Of a stretch of 41,097 bases of DNA, positions 25,698 through 38,333 are shown piece after piece. Origin of the DNA: a bacterium (lineage in GTDB: Bacteria > Fidelibacterota > Marinisomatia > Marinisomatales > TCS55); contig SGYN01000015.1 of the NCBI GenBank assembly GCA_004321715.1, positions 1-41,097 of the forward strand. Direction: 5' to 3'. The position numbers were made by a program, and so were the translations under genes. Each line of letters starts with the position of its first letter. The first letter of the stretch is position 1. Below the pieces are notes generated by a model, which was not told the DNA's origin, did not search any database, and was given only the letters and a program-made list of their open reading frames with translations.

Positions 25698-27418
25698 AAG
25701 CGCATTAAAGCTAATGCTGAAGCAAGAGAAAGCCCAATTAAACCAAATCCAATATTATGTCCATAAATCAATTGACCAACTCCTAATAAAACGCTATAAA
25801 TAGATATACATCCCAAAATCATACATAGAATTCCAATAGGAACGGGCCATGGTTCATTTGTATTTAATTCTGAAAACTTTGTCCAACCAGGTCCGCCTGG
25901 GTTTACTTTTTTGACAAAGTTGCGAAGGGTATCATCACTATCTGGTGGTGTAAAATATGTTGCAGCAATCCAGATTATTGTTGTAAGTAATGAGCCAAAT
26001 ACAATTTTCTCCCAATTTTCATAACTCTGATCAATAAAATTAAAATAGAAAGCAATTATTAATGAACTGATCATTGCCACTATCTCAGTATATGCATTAA
26101 TCCTCCACCAAAACCAACGAAGGATATAAATCATACCAGTACCAGCGCCAATCATTAATAATAGATTAAATGCTTGCCCTGCACTTGTAAGTAATAAACC
26201 TAATCCAGAACCAAGAATTATAGATATAATAGTAAATAATCTACCCATGGCTACTAATTGCTTTTCAGTAGAATCTGGAGAAATAAATCTATGGTAAAAA
26301 TCATTTACTAGATAACTAGCTCCCAAATTTAATTGGGTTGACATTGTACTCATAAATGCTGCAATTAAGGAGGCAGCTACTAAACCAAGTAATCCATTTG
26401 GTAATAGTGTAAGCATTGCTGGATATGCTACATCATGTCCCAATTTATCAGCAGGAAGATTTGGAAATGCAGTTTGTAAATCAGATAATTCTGGATAAAT
26501 AACCAGTGATGATAAAGCAATCAAAATCCATGGCCATGGTCTTAAGGCATAATGAGCAATATTAAAAAATAAAGTTGCACTTACAGCATTTTTTTCATCT
26601 TTTGCAGAAAACATACGTTGAGCAATATATCCTCCTCCTCCAGGCTCTGATCCAGGGTAATAACTCGCCCACCATTGAACGGCCAACGGTACCAATAATA
26701 CAGGCACCCATACATCTGGATTAGATAAATCAGGAATTAATGCAAGCTTATCTACTACATTATTATGCATTAATAGCTCTGAAAGACCGCCTATTTTTTC
26801 TAAACTAAGAATGTAAAACATTGCCCAAATTGATCCGACCATTGCTAATATAAATTGAACAAAATCTGTAATAATAACTGCTTTTAAACCTCCTAAAGTG
26901 CTATATGCTAAAGTAATAGAACAAGCAATAGTAAGAGTTAACCATCCTGGCCATCCTAGAACAATTTCACCAAATTTTATTGCAGCTAAGCTTACTGCTC
27001 CCATAACCAATACATTAAAAACTAAGCCAAGGTATAGTGCTCGAAATCCTCTTAAAAAAGCTGCTGCCTTACCACTGTATCGCAACTCATAGAATTCTAT
27101 ATCAGTAAGCACTCCAGAACGGTGCCATAATTTTGCATATACAAATACGGTAAGCATTCCTGTAAGCAAAAATGCCCACCATCCCCAATTACCCGATACA
27201 CCATTTTGACGAACAAGGTCAGTTACTAAGTTTGGAGTGTCTGTTGAGAAAGTAGTAGCGACCATACTAACACCAAGTAGCCACCAAGGCATATTCCTAC
27301 CAGCTAGAAAAAAAGATTTTGTATCTTGACCAGCCTGCTTGGAAGCCCATACACCAACAAATAATGAAAGTATAAAATATGAAAATACTATAATCCAGTC
27401 TAATGGTGATAAAGTCAT
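25688..27418 (-). CDS. Sodium:solute symporter (SSS family), second in the operon
   Basis: The 576-residue inner-membrane protein has about 13 membrane segments. Family features are FFLAGRNMPWWLLGVSMVAT near residue 35, STLGGLKAVIITDFVQF centrally and AAFMSTMSTQLNLGASYLV in the core helix that carries the sodium site. It has the longer C-terminal extension typical of SGLT-like/NIS-like bacterial members. It lies 3 bases after the GH109-like gene and overlaps the GHMP kinase by 10 bases, so it probably carries the sugar freed by the former and phosphorylated by the latter. That assignment is inference from order. Confidence 0.92.
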   Translation of the reverse strand: MTLSPLDWIIVFSYFILSLFVGVWASKQAGQDTKSFFLAGRNMPWWLLGVSMVATTFSTDTPNLVTDLVRQNGVSGNWGWWAFLLTGMLTVFVYAKLWHRSGVLTDIEFYELRYSGKAAAFLRGFRALYLGLVFNVLVMGAVSLAAIKFGEIVLGWPGWLTLTIACSITLAYSTLGGLKAVIITDFVQFILAMVGSIWAMFYILSLEKIGGLSELLMHNNVVDKLALIPDLSNPDVWVPVLLVPLAVQWWASYYPGSEPGGGGYIAQRMFSAKDEKNAVSATLFFNIAHYALRPWPWILIALSSLVIYPELSDLQTAFPNLPADKLGHDVAYPAMLTLLPNGLLGLVAASLIAAFMSTMSTQLNLGASYLVNDFYHRFISPDSTEKQLVAMGRLFTIISIILGSGLGLLLTSAGQAFNLLLMIGAGTGMIYILRWFWWRINAYTEIVAMISSLIIAFYFNFIDQSYENWEKIVFGSLLTTIIWIAATYFTPPDSDDTLRNFVKKVNPGGPGWTKFSELNTNEPWPVPIGILCMILGCISIYSVLLGVGQLIYGHNIGFGLIGLSLASALALMRLWK

Positions 27419-27421
27419 AAT

Positions 27422-28774
27422 CTAATATATATCATTAATTGCAAATTTAGGCTTAGAAGTTTTCCATTTACCACGTGTGAAGTCTGGAATATTCATTGAA
27501 GTACTATTTCTCTTTATTGATTTTTCTGAAAGTGGACTTATTACACTCCAACTAGCAGCATCATAAACATCTAAAGGTGGATCTACATCGCGCTTAATCG
27601 ATTCTACAAATGCACGAAAAACAAAAAAATCCATCCCCCCATGCCCAGAACCTTTTGCTTCATTTTCATATTTTTTCCATAAGGTATGGTCGTATTTTTT
27701 CAAATATTTTTTATCACTTTCCCAACGATGATCATTTGGGCTAATACCTTCAACATATATTGAATTGCTATCCTTCATCCATAATCCTTTTGTACCTTGA
27801 ATTCTAAAGTTCAGACTATATGGTCTTGGTGAATTCGTATCATGACTTAACATGATGGTCTGACCATTAGCACATTTTATAACAGTAGTAATAATATCAC
27901 CTAATTTGAAATCTATTGAAGCATTCGGATGATTAGGGCCTCCATGTTGAACCACATAATTATGAAGTCCACGGGATTGTGTTGCAGTAGATGTTAAATA
28001 AAGCATCCTATTACCATGATTGATATTAAGCATTGTACTTACAGGTCCGAGACCATGAGTAGGATACAAATCTCCATTACGGTTTATACTATGATTAGTA
28101 CGCCATTTTGATTCACTATAACCTTTATCACCAAATTCAACTCCACCACCATAGGGTTGTAAACCATTATTAAACTTAACATCTCGAATATCATGCTGAT
28201 ACCCACCTTGGCAATGTAATAATTCACCAAATAAACCTGAGCGAACCATATTCAACACTGCTAATACATCTCTACGATAACAAACATTTTCCATAATCAT
28301 ACAAAATTTTCCAGTTTGCTCTGATGTATTTACTAAATCCCAACAATCAGGTACTGTTAATGCCGCAGGAACTTCTGTACCAACATGTTTTCCAGCTTTC
28401 ATTGCCGCGATAGACATCGGATGATGCCATTCCCATGGCGTAGCAATAAATACACCATCTAGATCTTCATTCTCCAACATATTTTGAAAATCTTCATCTC
28501 CATTATTATATACTTTAGGTATAGGTCTATCAGCATTTTTTAGCACTTTTAATGCTTTACTTATCATTTCATCATCAATATCACAGATGACTGGAATATC
28601 TACATCATTACGATACGTTGCTAAACGCATCATTCCTTGACCTCTTAACCCAGTTCCAATAAATCCTAATTTAAGTTTCGATCTTTTTACTGGATTTGAT
28701 AATAATGTATTGGGCAATAAATAGGTAGATGCTCCAATAAGTGTACTTATACCTAAAAATTTTCTCCGCTTCAT
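27422..28774 (-). CDS. Exported Gfo/Idh/MocA-fold protein, GH109 alpha-N-acetylgalactosaminidase-like
   Basis: The protein has 450 residues. The N-terminus MKRRKFLGISTLIGASTYLLP is a Tat-type signal. The NAD-binding Rossmann motif GFIGTGLRGQGMMRLA follows, then EVPAALTVPDCW. The region with LYPTHGLGPVSTMLNINHGNR, then GDIITTVIKCANGQTIMLSHD and SPRPYSLNFRIQGTKG, matches glycoside hydrolase family 109, which uses bound NAD+ to cleave terminal alpha-linked N-acetylgalactosamine by a redox-elimination route. Tat export fits a folded NAD-containing enzyme in the periplasm. It is flanked by two SSS symporters. A related GH family or sugar dehydrogenase activity remains possible. Confidence 0.83.
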   Translation of the reverse strand: MKRRKFLGISTLIGASTYLLPNTLLSNPVKRSKLKLGFIGTGLRGQGMMRLATYRNDVDIPVICDIDDEMISKALKVLKNADRPIPKVYNNGDEDFQNMLENEDLDGVFIATPWEWHHPMSIAAMKAGKHVGTEVPAALTVPDCWDLVNTSEQTGKFCMIMENVCYRRDVLAVLNMVRSGLFGELLHCQGGYQHDIRDVKFNNGLQPYGGGVEFGDKGYSESKWRTNHSINRNGDLYPTHGLGPVSTMLNINHGNRMLYLTSTATQSRGLHNYVVQHGGPNHPNASIDFKLGDIITTVIKCANGQTIMLSHDTNSPRPYSLNFRIQGTKGLWMKDSNSIYVEGISPNDHRWESDKKYLKKYDHTLWKKYENEAKGSGHGGMDFFVFRAFVESIKRDVDPPLDVYDAASWSVISPLSEKSIKRNSTSMNIPDFTRGKWKTSKPKFAINDIY

Positions 28775-28808
28775 TTACTTAATATTTTTATTAGTATACA
28801 ATTTCTCT

Positions 28809-30404
28809 TTAGTTAGATAATGCTGTAAGAAGTAAATAAATCGCAATTGTTGAGCCAAATATTCCCGCTGAGACCTTTTTCGCTAATGGCCAAGGTGTCA
28901 TATCAACTGGGGCTGGTGTTTTCTCTTCACTTAAAGCGATTTCTTGATCACTCTTTGGTTTGAAATAACCAATTAGTAACATAATAATTATGGACCAAGT
29001 AAAGCTAATAAAGTACGTATGTAACCAGTGAAGATTATCAATTGGGTAAAAAGTAAAAAAACCATACATGCAGATACCTACTAACATGCCAATTTTTGCA
29101 CCAAGCGCGGGTATGTGCTTTGTAGTTATTCCTAAAAGGAATATTGCTATTATAGGTACACTATAGAGACCATTTACTTTTTGTAAATATTGAAAAATTG
29201 AATCCATTTGCGCAAGTAATGGTGCAATAATTATGGAGGCTAAAGCAAGAATAATTCCAAAGTATTTTCCAATAACAACAGTTTGTTCTTCACTTGCTGG
29301 AGGATTTATATAACCTTTATAAAATTGTAAAGAAAAAAGTGTAGATGCGCTATTTAAAGCACTATTAAATGAACTCAAGATAGATCCAACTAAAACTGCA
29401 GCAAAAAGTCCTAATGACCAATCAGGCAATACATGGCGAACAACAGCACCATAGACTTGGTCTTGTCTTTCAATTTTTAATTCAGGCATATGCAAGGCAA
29501 TCAAGGCAGGAAAACACAGCATTAAGGGACCAATTAATTTCATTCCAGAAGCAAATAAAACACCCTTCTGGCCTTCTGCCAGACTCCTTGCTGCCATCGC
29601 CCTTTGTACAATGACTTGATTTGTAGACCAATAAAATACTTGAATAAACATCATACCTGTTAATAAAGTTGGCCAAGGTACCGAAACATTTTTTCCCTCA
29701 ATGTTTTTTTGTGTTAAAACTGTTAAATATTCTGGATTCTGGTTTACTAATGTTGATAATCCTTCAAAAAATGAACCATTTCCTAAGGATGCCAAAGCCA
29801 GAAATGGGATTGCTAACCCCCCAATAAGAAGACCTATACCATTTAGAGTATCACTTACTGCAACAGACTTTAATCCTCCAAAAATCGCGTATGAACTTCC
29901 GACTATTCCGATTATAGCAACTATCAAAGAAAGAGATAACTTTAAGTCAAACATAGTAATTAATGCCAAAGATCCTGTATAAAGGACCACTGGTAGCAAT
30001 ACCGTTACATAGCCAAAAAGAAATAAGCCAGATACCATAGAACGAGTTGTCTTATCAAAACGTTTTTCTAAAAATGCTGGAGTTGTAGTAAAACCGCTTG
30101 CAAGATAGGTTGGTAAAAATACTAGAGCAGTGGCAATCATGGCAAAGGCAGCTAATGCCTCCCAAGCAATACCTACTAATGCTTTATCTCCAAAAACATC
30201 TCCATTTAACCCTACTAATTGCTCAGTGGATAAATTAGTAAGTAATAATGAACCAGCTACCATATACCATGATAAAGCTCTACCTCCCGTAAAATACTCC
30301 TCAGTCGCGCTATCACTCTTCTTCATATTCCTTACGATCATATATGTAAAAATTGCAACTGCAGTTGTGGCAACAATGAAAGATATAATTGATATTGTAT
30401 TCAA
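28809..30404 (-). CDS. Sodium:solute symporter (SSS family, SGLT-like), first in the operon
   Basis: The 531-residue inner-membrane protein has about 14 membrane segments. The start contains EEYFTGGRALSWYMVAGSLL and LSTEQLVGLNG, the centre YAIFGGLKSVAVSDTLNGIG, and the sodium-site helix SILSSFNSALNSASTLF. This pattern is close to the bacterial SGLT/YidK group that carries galactose, glucose or similar sugars. It lies 20 bases after the beta-galactosidase, so galactose is the simplest substrate guess. Confidence 0.92.
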   Translation of the reverse strand: MNTISIISFIVATTAVAIFTYMIVRNMKKSDSATEEYFTGGRALSWYMVAGSLLLTNLSTEQLVGLNGDVFGDKALVGIAWEALAAFAMIATALVFLPTYLASGFTTTPAFLEKRFDKTTRSMVSGLFLFGYVTVLLPVVLYTGSLALITMFDLKLSLSLIVAIIGIVGSSYAIFGGLKSVAVSDTLNGIGLLIGGLAIPFLALASLGNGSFFEGLSTLVNQNPEYLTVLTQKNIEGKNVSVPWPTLLTGMMFIQVFYWSTNQVIVQRAMAARSLAEGQKGVLFASGMKLIGPLMLCFPALIALHMPELKIERQDQVYGAVVRHVLPDWSLGLFAAVLVGSILSSFNSALNSASTLFSLQFYKGYINPPASEEQTVVIGKYFGIILALASIIIAPLLAQMDSIFQYLQKVNGLYSVPIIAIFLLGITTKHIPALGAKIGMLVGICMYGFFTFYPIDNLHWLHTYFISFTWSIIIMLLIGYFKPKSDQEIALSEEKTPAPVDMTPWPLAKKVSAGIFGSTIAIYLLLTALSN

Positions 30405-30424
30405 AATATGTTCTCCAATCTATT

Positions 30425-33598
<3,174 letters not shown>

Positions 33599-34909
33599 CT
33601 AAGTTAATGAGTTATATTTTTTCTTAATTAATAATTGATCTAAAGTATCAAGTAATTGATCAGCATTTTTCTTAGTAAATATCATCGGAGGTTTTATTTT
33701 AATAACGTTATGATTTGGTCCGTCTGTACTAACTAGGATTCCCCGATCTTTCATATGATTTACTATTTCTTCTGCTTCAGATGCTGCAGGTACCATATTT
33801 TCATGATCTCGAATTAATTCTATTCCTAAAAACAATCCACGACCTCGAATATCACCAATTAAGTTATGCCTTATCTTTAGATCATTTAATTCCTTAATTA
33901 AATATTTACCTATAAGGTATGCATTTTCTTGCAACTTTTCCTTCTCTATTATTTCTAGCACGGTTCTTCCTACAGCACAGGAGACCGGGTTTCCCCCAAA
34001 AGAATTAAAATACTCCATACCATTATTAAATTTTTGTGCAATTTCTTGTGTTGTTACTACAGCAGATAATGGGTGTCCATTACCCATAGATTTACCCATC
34101 GTAATAATATCTGGAACAGTATTTTCTGATTCAAAACCCCAAAAATGTGATCCAACTCTTCCAAAACCAATCTGAACCTCATCAGCAATACATAAGCCAC
34201 CAACATCTCTGACTTTATCATTAGCTAGTGATAGAAACCCTTCTGGAAAAAGTATTTGTCCTCCACAACCAAGAATTGATTCTGATATAAATGCAGAAAC
34301 CTGTTCCCCTCCTCTATTTAATGAATCAAGTATACTATCTACATGCCCAACGTAGTATTCTAAAATATCAGCGTTACTTCCCCGCCAACTTCCTCTATAG
34401 GCATCGGGCATTGGTACTGGATGAATATAGGTTGCTTTACCCTTACCTCCTGGACCATCATATTTATAAGGACTTACTTCAATTGTTGCAGATGTATGTC
34501 CATGGTAAGCACCTTCAATAACTATTGTATGGTTACTATTCGTATAATCTCGTGCTATACGAAGCGCCAGGTCATTACTTTCGCTTCCAGAATTAGTAAA
34601 ATAGCATACCTGCAAATGAGCAGGAAGTCTATTAATTAATTCTTGAGCATAAAGGACAATATTTTCATGAAGATATCTTGTATTAGTATTAAGAGTTTTA
34701 CTTTGCTCATATAATGTTTCTATTACTTTAGGGTGGCAATGGCCAACGTGACTAATATTGTTTATTGCATCTAGGTATTTTGTTCCATTCCTATCATAAA
34801 GGTATTGCCCTTTTCCTCTAACAATATGTAAGGGATCTTTATATGAAATACTTAAGGATGGACTTATAAATTGATCTCTTAACTTTTTAATATTTTTTAT
34901 ACTTAACAA
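33599..34909 (-). CDS. Class III PLP enzyme, ethanolamine-phosphate / phosphohydroxylysine phospho-lyase-like
   Basis: This 436-residue fold-type I aminotransferase-family protein has Asp243 (IADEVQIGFGR) and Schiff-base Lys273 (ITMGKSMGNGHP). Features such as GGKGKATYIHPVPMPDAYRG and the HFWGFE...PDIITMGK segment are those of the AGXT2L1/AGXT2L2 group (ETNPPL and PHYKPL). Those enzymes do not transaminate but eliminate phosphate and ammonia from phosphoethanolamine or 5-phosphohydroxylysine to give an aldehyde. The gene directly upstream, 6 bases away, is an APH-type kinase of the hydroxylysine kinase kind, which strengthens the phospho-lyase reading. A true omega-aminotransferase cannot be excluded. 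Confidence 0.84.
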   Translation of the reverse strand: MLSIKNIKKLRDQFISPSLSISYKDPLHIVRGKGQYLYDRNGTKYLDAINNISHVGHCHPKVIETLYEQSKTLNTNTRYLHENIVLYAQELINRLPAHLQVCYFTNSGSESNDLALRIARDYTNSNHTIVIEGAYHGHTSATIEVSPYKYDGPGGKGKATYIHPVPMPDAYRGSWRGSNADILEYYVGHVDSILDSLNRGGEQVSAFISESILGCGGQILFPEGFLSLANDKVRDVGGLCIADEVQIGFGRVGSHFWGFESENTVPDIITMGKSMGNGHPLSAVVTTQEIAQKFNNGMEYFNSFGGNPVSCAVGRTVLEIIEKEKLQENAYLIGKYLIKELNDLKIRHNLIGDIRGRGLFLGIELIRDHENMVPAASEAEEIVNHMKDRGILVSTDGPNHNVIKIKPPMIFTKKNADQLLDTLDQLLIKKKYNSLT

Positions 34910-34915
34910 AAAAGC

Positions 34916-35941
34916 TTAACTGATAACTCTATTTATTATTTGATCTGAATAATATTCTAAATCAATCTGCTTTGTTCTTTTTAAAAAATCCCACGCTTGA
35001 TCTTCCGTAACTCGAATGTATTGATTTTCCGGAAATATTTTTTTTCGATATGCAGCCATTGTTACTGATATACATAGTCGAAGGCAAACTAAATAAATAA
35101 TCACATCTATTTCCATTTTTTTTATGGGATATACAGTTTGATATGCATTCAAAAAATCAGATGTTATTTGAACTGGATCATCTTTATTCAATAATAAATA
35201 CGCAATACAAATCGCGGGTTCACATACTCGATACGTTTTAATTATATCTCCAAAATCAATTATACCATATGGGATATTATTATCATTAATGATAACATTA
35301 TGATCGTTTGCATCATTATGTATTATTGCTCTAGGTAAATCATGTTTTAATCCATTAATTTTGTTTTCACAGTCATTTAAGATTTGTTCAATAATAATTT
35401 GTTTATCTTTGGAATCAATATTGCAGATATTATCATATATAAAATCAGTCTGAGAAATGTCCCAAGGAAATCTTCGAAAAGAATTATCATAATGAAAGCC
35501 TTCAAATGCAGAGCTTATATTACCTAAAAACTCACCAAGCATTTTAATAAATGATTTATTATGATGTGGTAAATCTTTCATTAAACTACCTGGAATATAT
35601 TCAACTAAGCGAACAAAGTATTCTATTTCAAGGTGCGTAAACTTACTTATATAATCACCTTCTATATTTTTGATCTCTTTAGGTAGTTTTATATTCTTAT
35701 TGTTTATGTAGATATGCTGTATTGCTTTGTGTTGCATATCTAAGACACTGAACGTTTCAGCTGGATGTGAAATTTTTAATATGTAAGCGTGATCATCATC
35801 TTGATATAATAAAATATTTTGATCTCTATCACTAGGAAGCGATTTAATAGTAGATACTTTTAAATCATATAAATTTTTCACAATAGCAATAGCATGACTA
35901 TCTGAAAAATTAGGACCAGGAGTATTAAATATAGTATACAT
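34916..35941 (-). CDS. APH-family kinase, hydroxylysine kinase-like
   Basis: This 341-residue aminoglycoside-phosphotransferase-fold kinase has the catalytic loop AIIHNDANDHNVIIND (Brenner motif with the catalytic Asp) and the metal-binding IIDFGDIIKTYRVCE. HxDANDHN is the form found in hydroxylysine kinase (HYKK/AGPHD1) and in the kinase part of bacterial kinase-aminotransferase fusions. It would phosphorylate the hydroxyl of 5-hydroxylysine or another amino alcohol, preparing it for the phospho-lyase encoded next. N-acetylhexosamine 1-kinase (NahK) is also an APH protein and is the main alternative given the sugar genes around it. Confidence 0.8.
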   Translation of the reverse strand: MYTIFNTPGPNFSDSHAIAIVKNLYDLKVSTIKSLPSDRDQNILLYQDDDHAYILKISHPAETFSVLDMQHKAIQHIYINNKNIKLPKEIKNIEGDYISKFTHLEIEYFVRLVEYIPGSLMKDLPHHNKSFIKMLGEFLGNISSAFEGFHYDNSFRRFPWDISQTDFIYDNICNIDSKDKQIIIEQILNDCENKINGLKHDLPRAIIHNDANDHNVIINDNNIPYGIIDFGDIIKTYRVCEPAICIAYLLLNKDDPVQITSDFLNAYQTVYPIKKMEIDVIIYLVCLRLCISVTMAAYRKKIFPENQYIRVTEDQAWDFLKRTKQIDLEYYSDQIINRVIS

Positions 35942-35948
35942 AGGAATA

Positions 35949-36839
35949 TTAATTGATAATATCTCTCAATATTCCATTTTTTCTTTCTAATATGTTCCTT
36001 GCTTCATCTAAATTACATTTTCTGTTAAACATTACAAGCGCAGTTTTTACAGATCTTTCTGCAGAAAATAACGTTGCACGACTATCTTCATAACTAAGGT
36101 TAGTTAAATCTTGTATAATCCTAATACCTCTATCCACCAATTTCTCATTTACAGCCATTAAATCAACCATAAGATTTCCATAAATCTTTCCTAATTTAAT
36201 CATCGTTGCAGTGGAAATCATATTTAGAGCAATCTTGGTTGCTGTACCTGCTTTCATACGTGTTGAACCTGTAATAATCTCAGGACCAACTTCAATTGAA
36301 ATAACTATATCAACATTCACATGATAAAATGGCTTTTTATTACATATGAGATAAATAGTTTTACATCCTATTTCCTTACCATGCCTTAACGCAGCTTGAA
36401 CGTATTTTGCAGCTCCACTAGCACTAATCCCTATAATTACGTCACCTTTTTGAATATTATGTTCATTTAAATCATTTATTGCAGATTCAACTTTATCTTC
36501 GGCACCTTCAATAGACTTTCTTAACGCTAGATCTCCACCAGCAATAATCCCTTGAAACCAATCTTCAGGAACAGAATATGTTGGAGGCATTTCTGAAGCA
36601 TCTAAAACCCCTAAACGACCGCTTGTACCAGCGCCAATATAAAATACGTGTTTACCTAATCTTATTGCATCAACACATAATTTAACGGCGTTATTTATTT
36701 GAGGAATTGAAGACCTTACCGCAATAGGTATTTTAAAGTCTTCTTCATTTATTCGCTCTAATATTTCTATTGTAGACATCCTATCTATTCTAGAAGAATT
36801 AGGGTTAGGCTTTTCAGTTGTTAGATCTTGTCTATCCAT
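35949..36839 (-). CDS. murQ: N-acetylmuramic acid 6-phosphate etherase
   Basis: The 296-residue protein is of full family length. It starts near TEKPNPNSSRIDRMS, has the SIS-domain sugar-phosphate site GAGTSGRLGVLDASEMPPTY and GISASGAAKYV, the AEDKVESAI segment with the catalytic Glu, and GSTRMKAGTATK. MurQ cleaves the lactyl ether of MurNAc-6-phosphate, giving GlcNAc-6-phosphate and D-lactate in the cytosol during peptidoglycan recycling. No MurNAc kinase (AnmK or MurK) or MurP is seen nearby. It lies 24 bases after the AGCS symporter and 7 bases before the APH kinase. Its product could feed the NagB/LmbE fusion at 6163-8481. Confidence 0.95.
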   Translation of the reverse strand: MDRQDLTTEKPNPNSSRIDRMSTIEILERINEEDFKIPIAVRSSIPQINNAVKLCVDAIRLGKHVFYIGAGTSGRLGVLDASEMPPTYSVPEDWFQGIIAGGDLALRKSIEGAEDKVESAINDLNEHNIQKGDVIIGISASGAAKYVQAALRHGKEIGCKTIYLICNKKPFYHVNVDIVISIEVGPEIITGSTRMKAGTATKIALNMISTATMIKLGKIYGNLMVDLMAVNEKLVDRGIRIIQDLTNLSYEDSRATLFSAERSVKTALVMFNRKCNLDEARNILERKNGILRDIIN

Positions 36840-36863
36840 TTATATTAATAATTTTATTATTAA

Positions 36864-38234
36864 TTATAAGTCGACCTTTGAAAAATACTCCTTTGAAGCG
36901 GCAATTACTTTGGGCGATAATAAAATAGTTCCTATCATTGTAGGAATAACCATCAGAGCATAACAACTATCAACAAAATTAATTGCAATATCAATCGTAG
37001 AGATAGATGCAATTACAATAACTATAATATAAATATAATTATAATATGGTTTGATATGACTTCCGAATAAATAGCTCGCACATTTTCTACCATAATATGA
37101 ATAACCAAACATTGTAGATAAACTAAATGTAATTACTGCAATAAATAATATTATACGCCCAAATATACCCAGCTCTTGTTCAAAAGCCATTACAGTAAGA
37201 GTAACGCCATTGTTATCAGTAGTGTATAATCCAGAAATTAGTATCACTAATGCTGTAGTAGTACATACTATAATTGTATCAATAAATGGCCCTAACATTG
37301 CAACGAGCCCCTCACGAACAGGCTCGCTAGTTTTAGCTGCACCATGCGCCAAGGCTTCTGTTCCAGCGCCTGCTTCATTAGAAAATAATCCTCTTCTAAC
37401 TCCCACAATAATCATCGAACCAATGGCTCCACCAGCAACTGCATCACCGGAAAATGCATCATAGAATATGTTAGCAATTATTTTAGGTATTAATGATAAA
37501 TTTAAAATTAAAATTGTTAGTGCTGCAAAAAGATATAGACCCACCATTATTGGAACTAATCTTGAAGCAACTTTTGCAATTCTTTTAATACCTCCAAAAA
37601 TAACTGATGCAACAATTAATGCAATTATTATGCCAGTTATTGCATTCCCTAATAAAGAATTGTTTACAAATATTCCTTCAGGTACATAAACGAAATCTCG
37701 AATAATTTGTACTAATTGATTTGCTTGAAAAAAAGTAAAGCTAGCAAACATTCCTGCAAAACTAAAAAAGATGGCTAATGGCTTATACCGTTTGCCCAAA
37801 CCTTGTTCAATAAAATACATTGGTCCACCCTGTATATCTCCATTATCATCTCTGCCACGGAATAAAATAGCCAGTGTGCAAGTAAAAAACTTAGTACTCA
37901 TACCAATTGCCGCTGTAACCCACATCCAAAATATTGCACCGGGTCCACCCGTATGTATAGCGATTGCAACTCCTGAAATATTACCCATCCCAACTGTACT
38001 AGCTAACGCACTAGATAAAGCTTCAAAGTGAGAAATTTGACCAGGGTCATCATCCTTATCATACTTTCCTGATAGTACGTCTAATGCATGCCGAAAATAG
38101 CGGAAAGGTGTAAAACGACAATAGGCAGTAAAAAATAGTCCACCTCCTAATAATAAAACAACTAATGGGGGTCCCCATAAAAAGCCAGCAATATCTGACA
38201 TTATTTTATCTAGTATATTTACAAATTCACTCAA
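36864..38234 (-). CDS. Alanine/glycine:cation symporter (AGCS family)
   Basis: This 456-residue inner-membrane protein has about 10-11 membrane segments. Family features are GNISGVAIAIHTGGPGAIFWMW (sodium:alanine symporter signature), GGPMYFIEQGLG and GVRRGLFSNEAGAGTEALAHG. It couples sodium entry to uptake of alanine, glycine or D-alanine. The start is a TTG (38234-38232); no ATG is available upstream before the promoter region. It is the first gene of the 11-gene operon. Here it may import amino acids freed from peptidoglycan or glycopeptides. Confidence 0.93.
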   Translation of the reverse strand: MSEFVNILDKIMSDIAGFLWGPPLVVLLLGGGLFFTAYCRFTPFRYFRHALDVLSGKYDKDDDPGQISHFEALSSALASTVGMGNISGVAIAIHTGGPGAIFWMWVTAAIGMSTKFFTCTLAILFRGRDDNGDIQGGPMYFIEQGLGKRYKPLAIFFSFAGMFASFTFFQANQLVQIIRDFVYVPEGIFVNNSLLGNAITGIIIALIVASVIFGGIKRIAKVASRLVPIMVGLYLFAALTILILNLSLIPKIIANIFYDAFSGDAVAGGAIGSMIIVGVRRGLFSNEAGAGTEALAHGAAKTSEPVREGLVAMLGPFIDTIIVCTTTALVILISGLYTTDNNGVTLTVMAFEQELGIFGRIILFIAVITFSLSTMFGYSYYGRKCASYLFGSHIKPYYNYIYIIVIVIASISTIDIAINFVDSCYALMVIPTMIGTILLSPKVIAASKEYFSKVDL

Positions 38235-38333
38235 AGCTATGTATGATTGATAGTTATATAATGTTTCGGGTTATATGTTCCGAAATATACATATTATATA
38301 GAAATTCAACTGGATAAAAATAATATTCAAATT
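38235..38333. promoter_or_regulatory. Divergent promoter region with an inverted repeat
   Basis: Ninety-nine bases separate the 11-gene operon (minus) from the LptF/LptG-type gene (plus). Within it TTTCGG at 38264-38269 and CCGAAA at 38280-38285 form a 6-bp dyad with a 10-base spacer, set in otherwise A/T-rich sequence. It could be an operator for a dimeric regulator controlling either side. No regulator gene is in the window. Confidence 0.4.
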
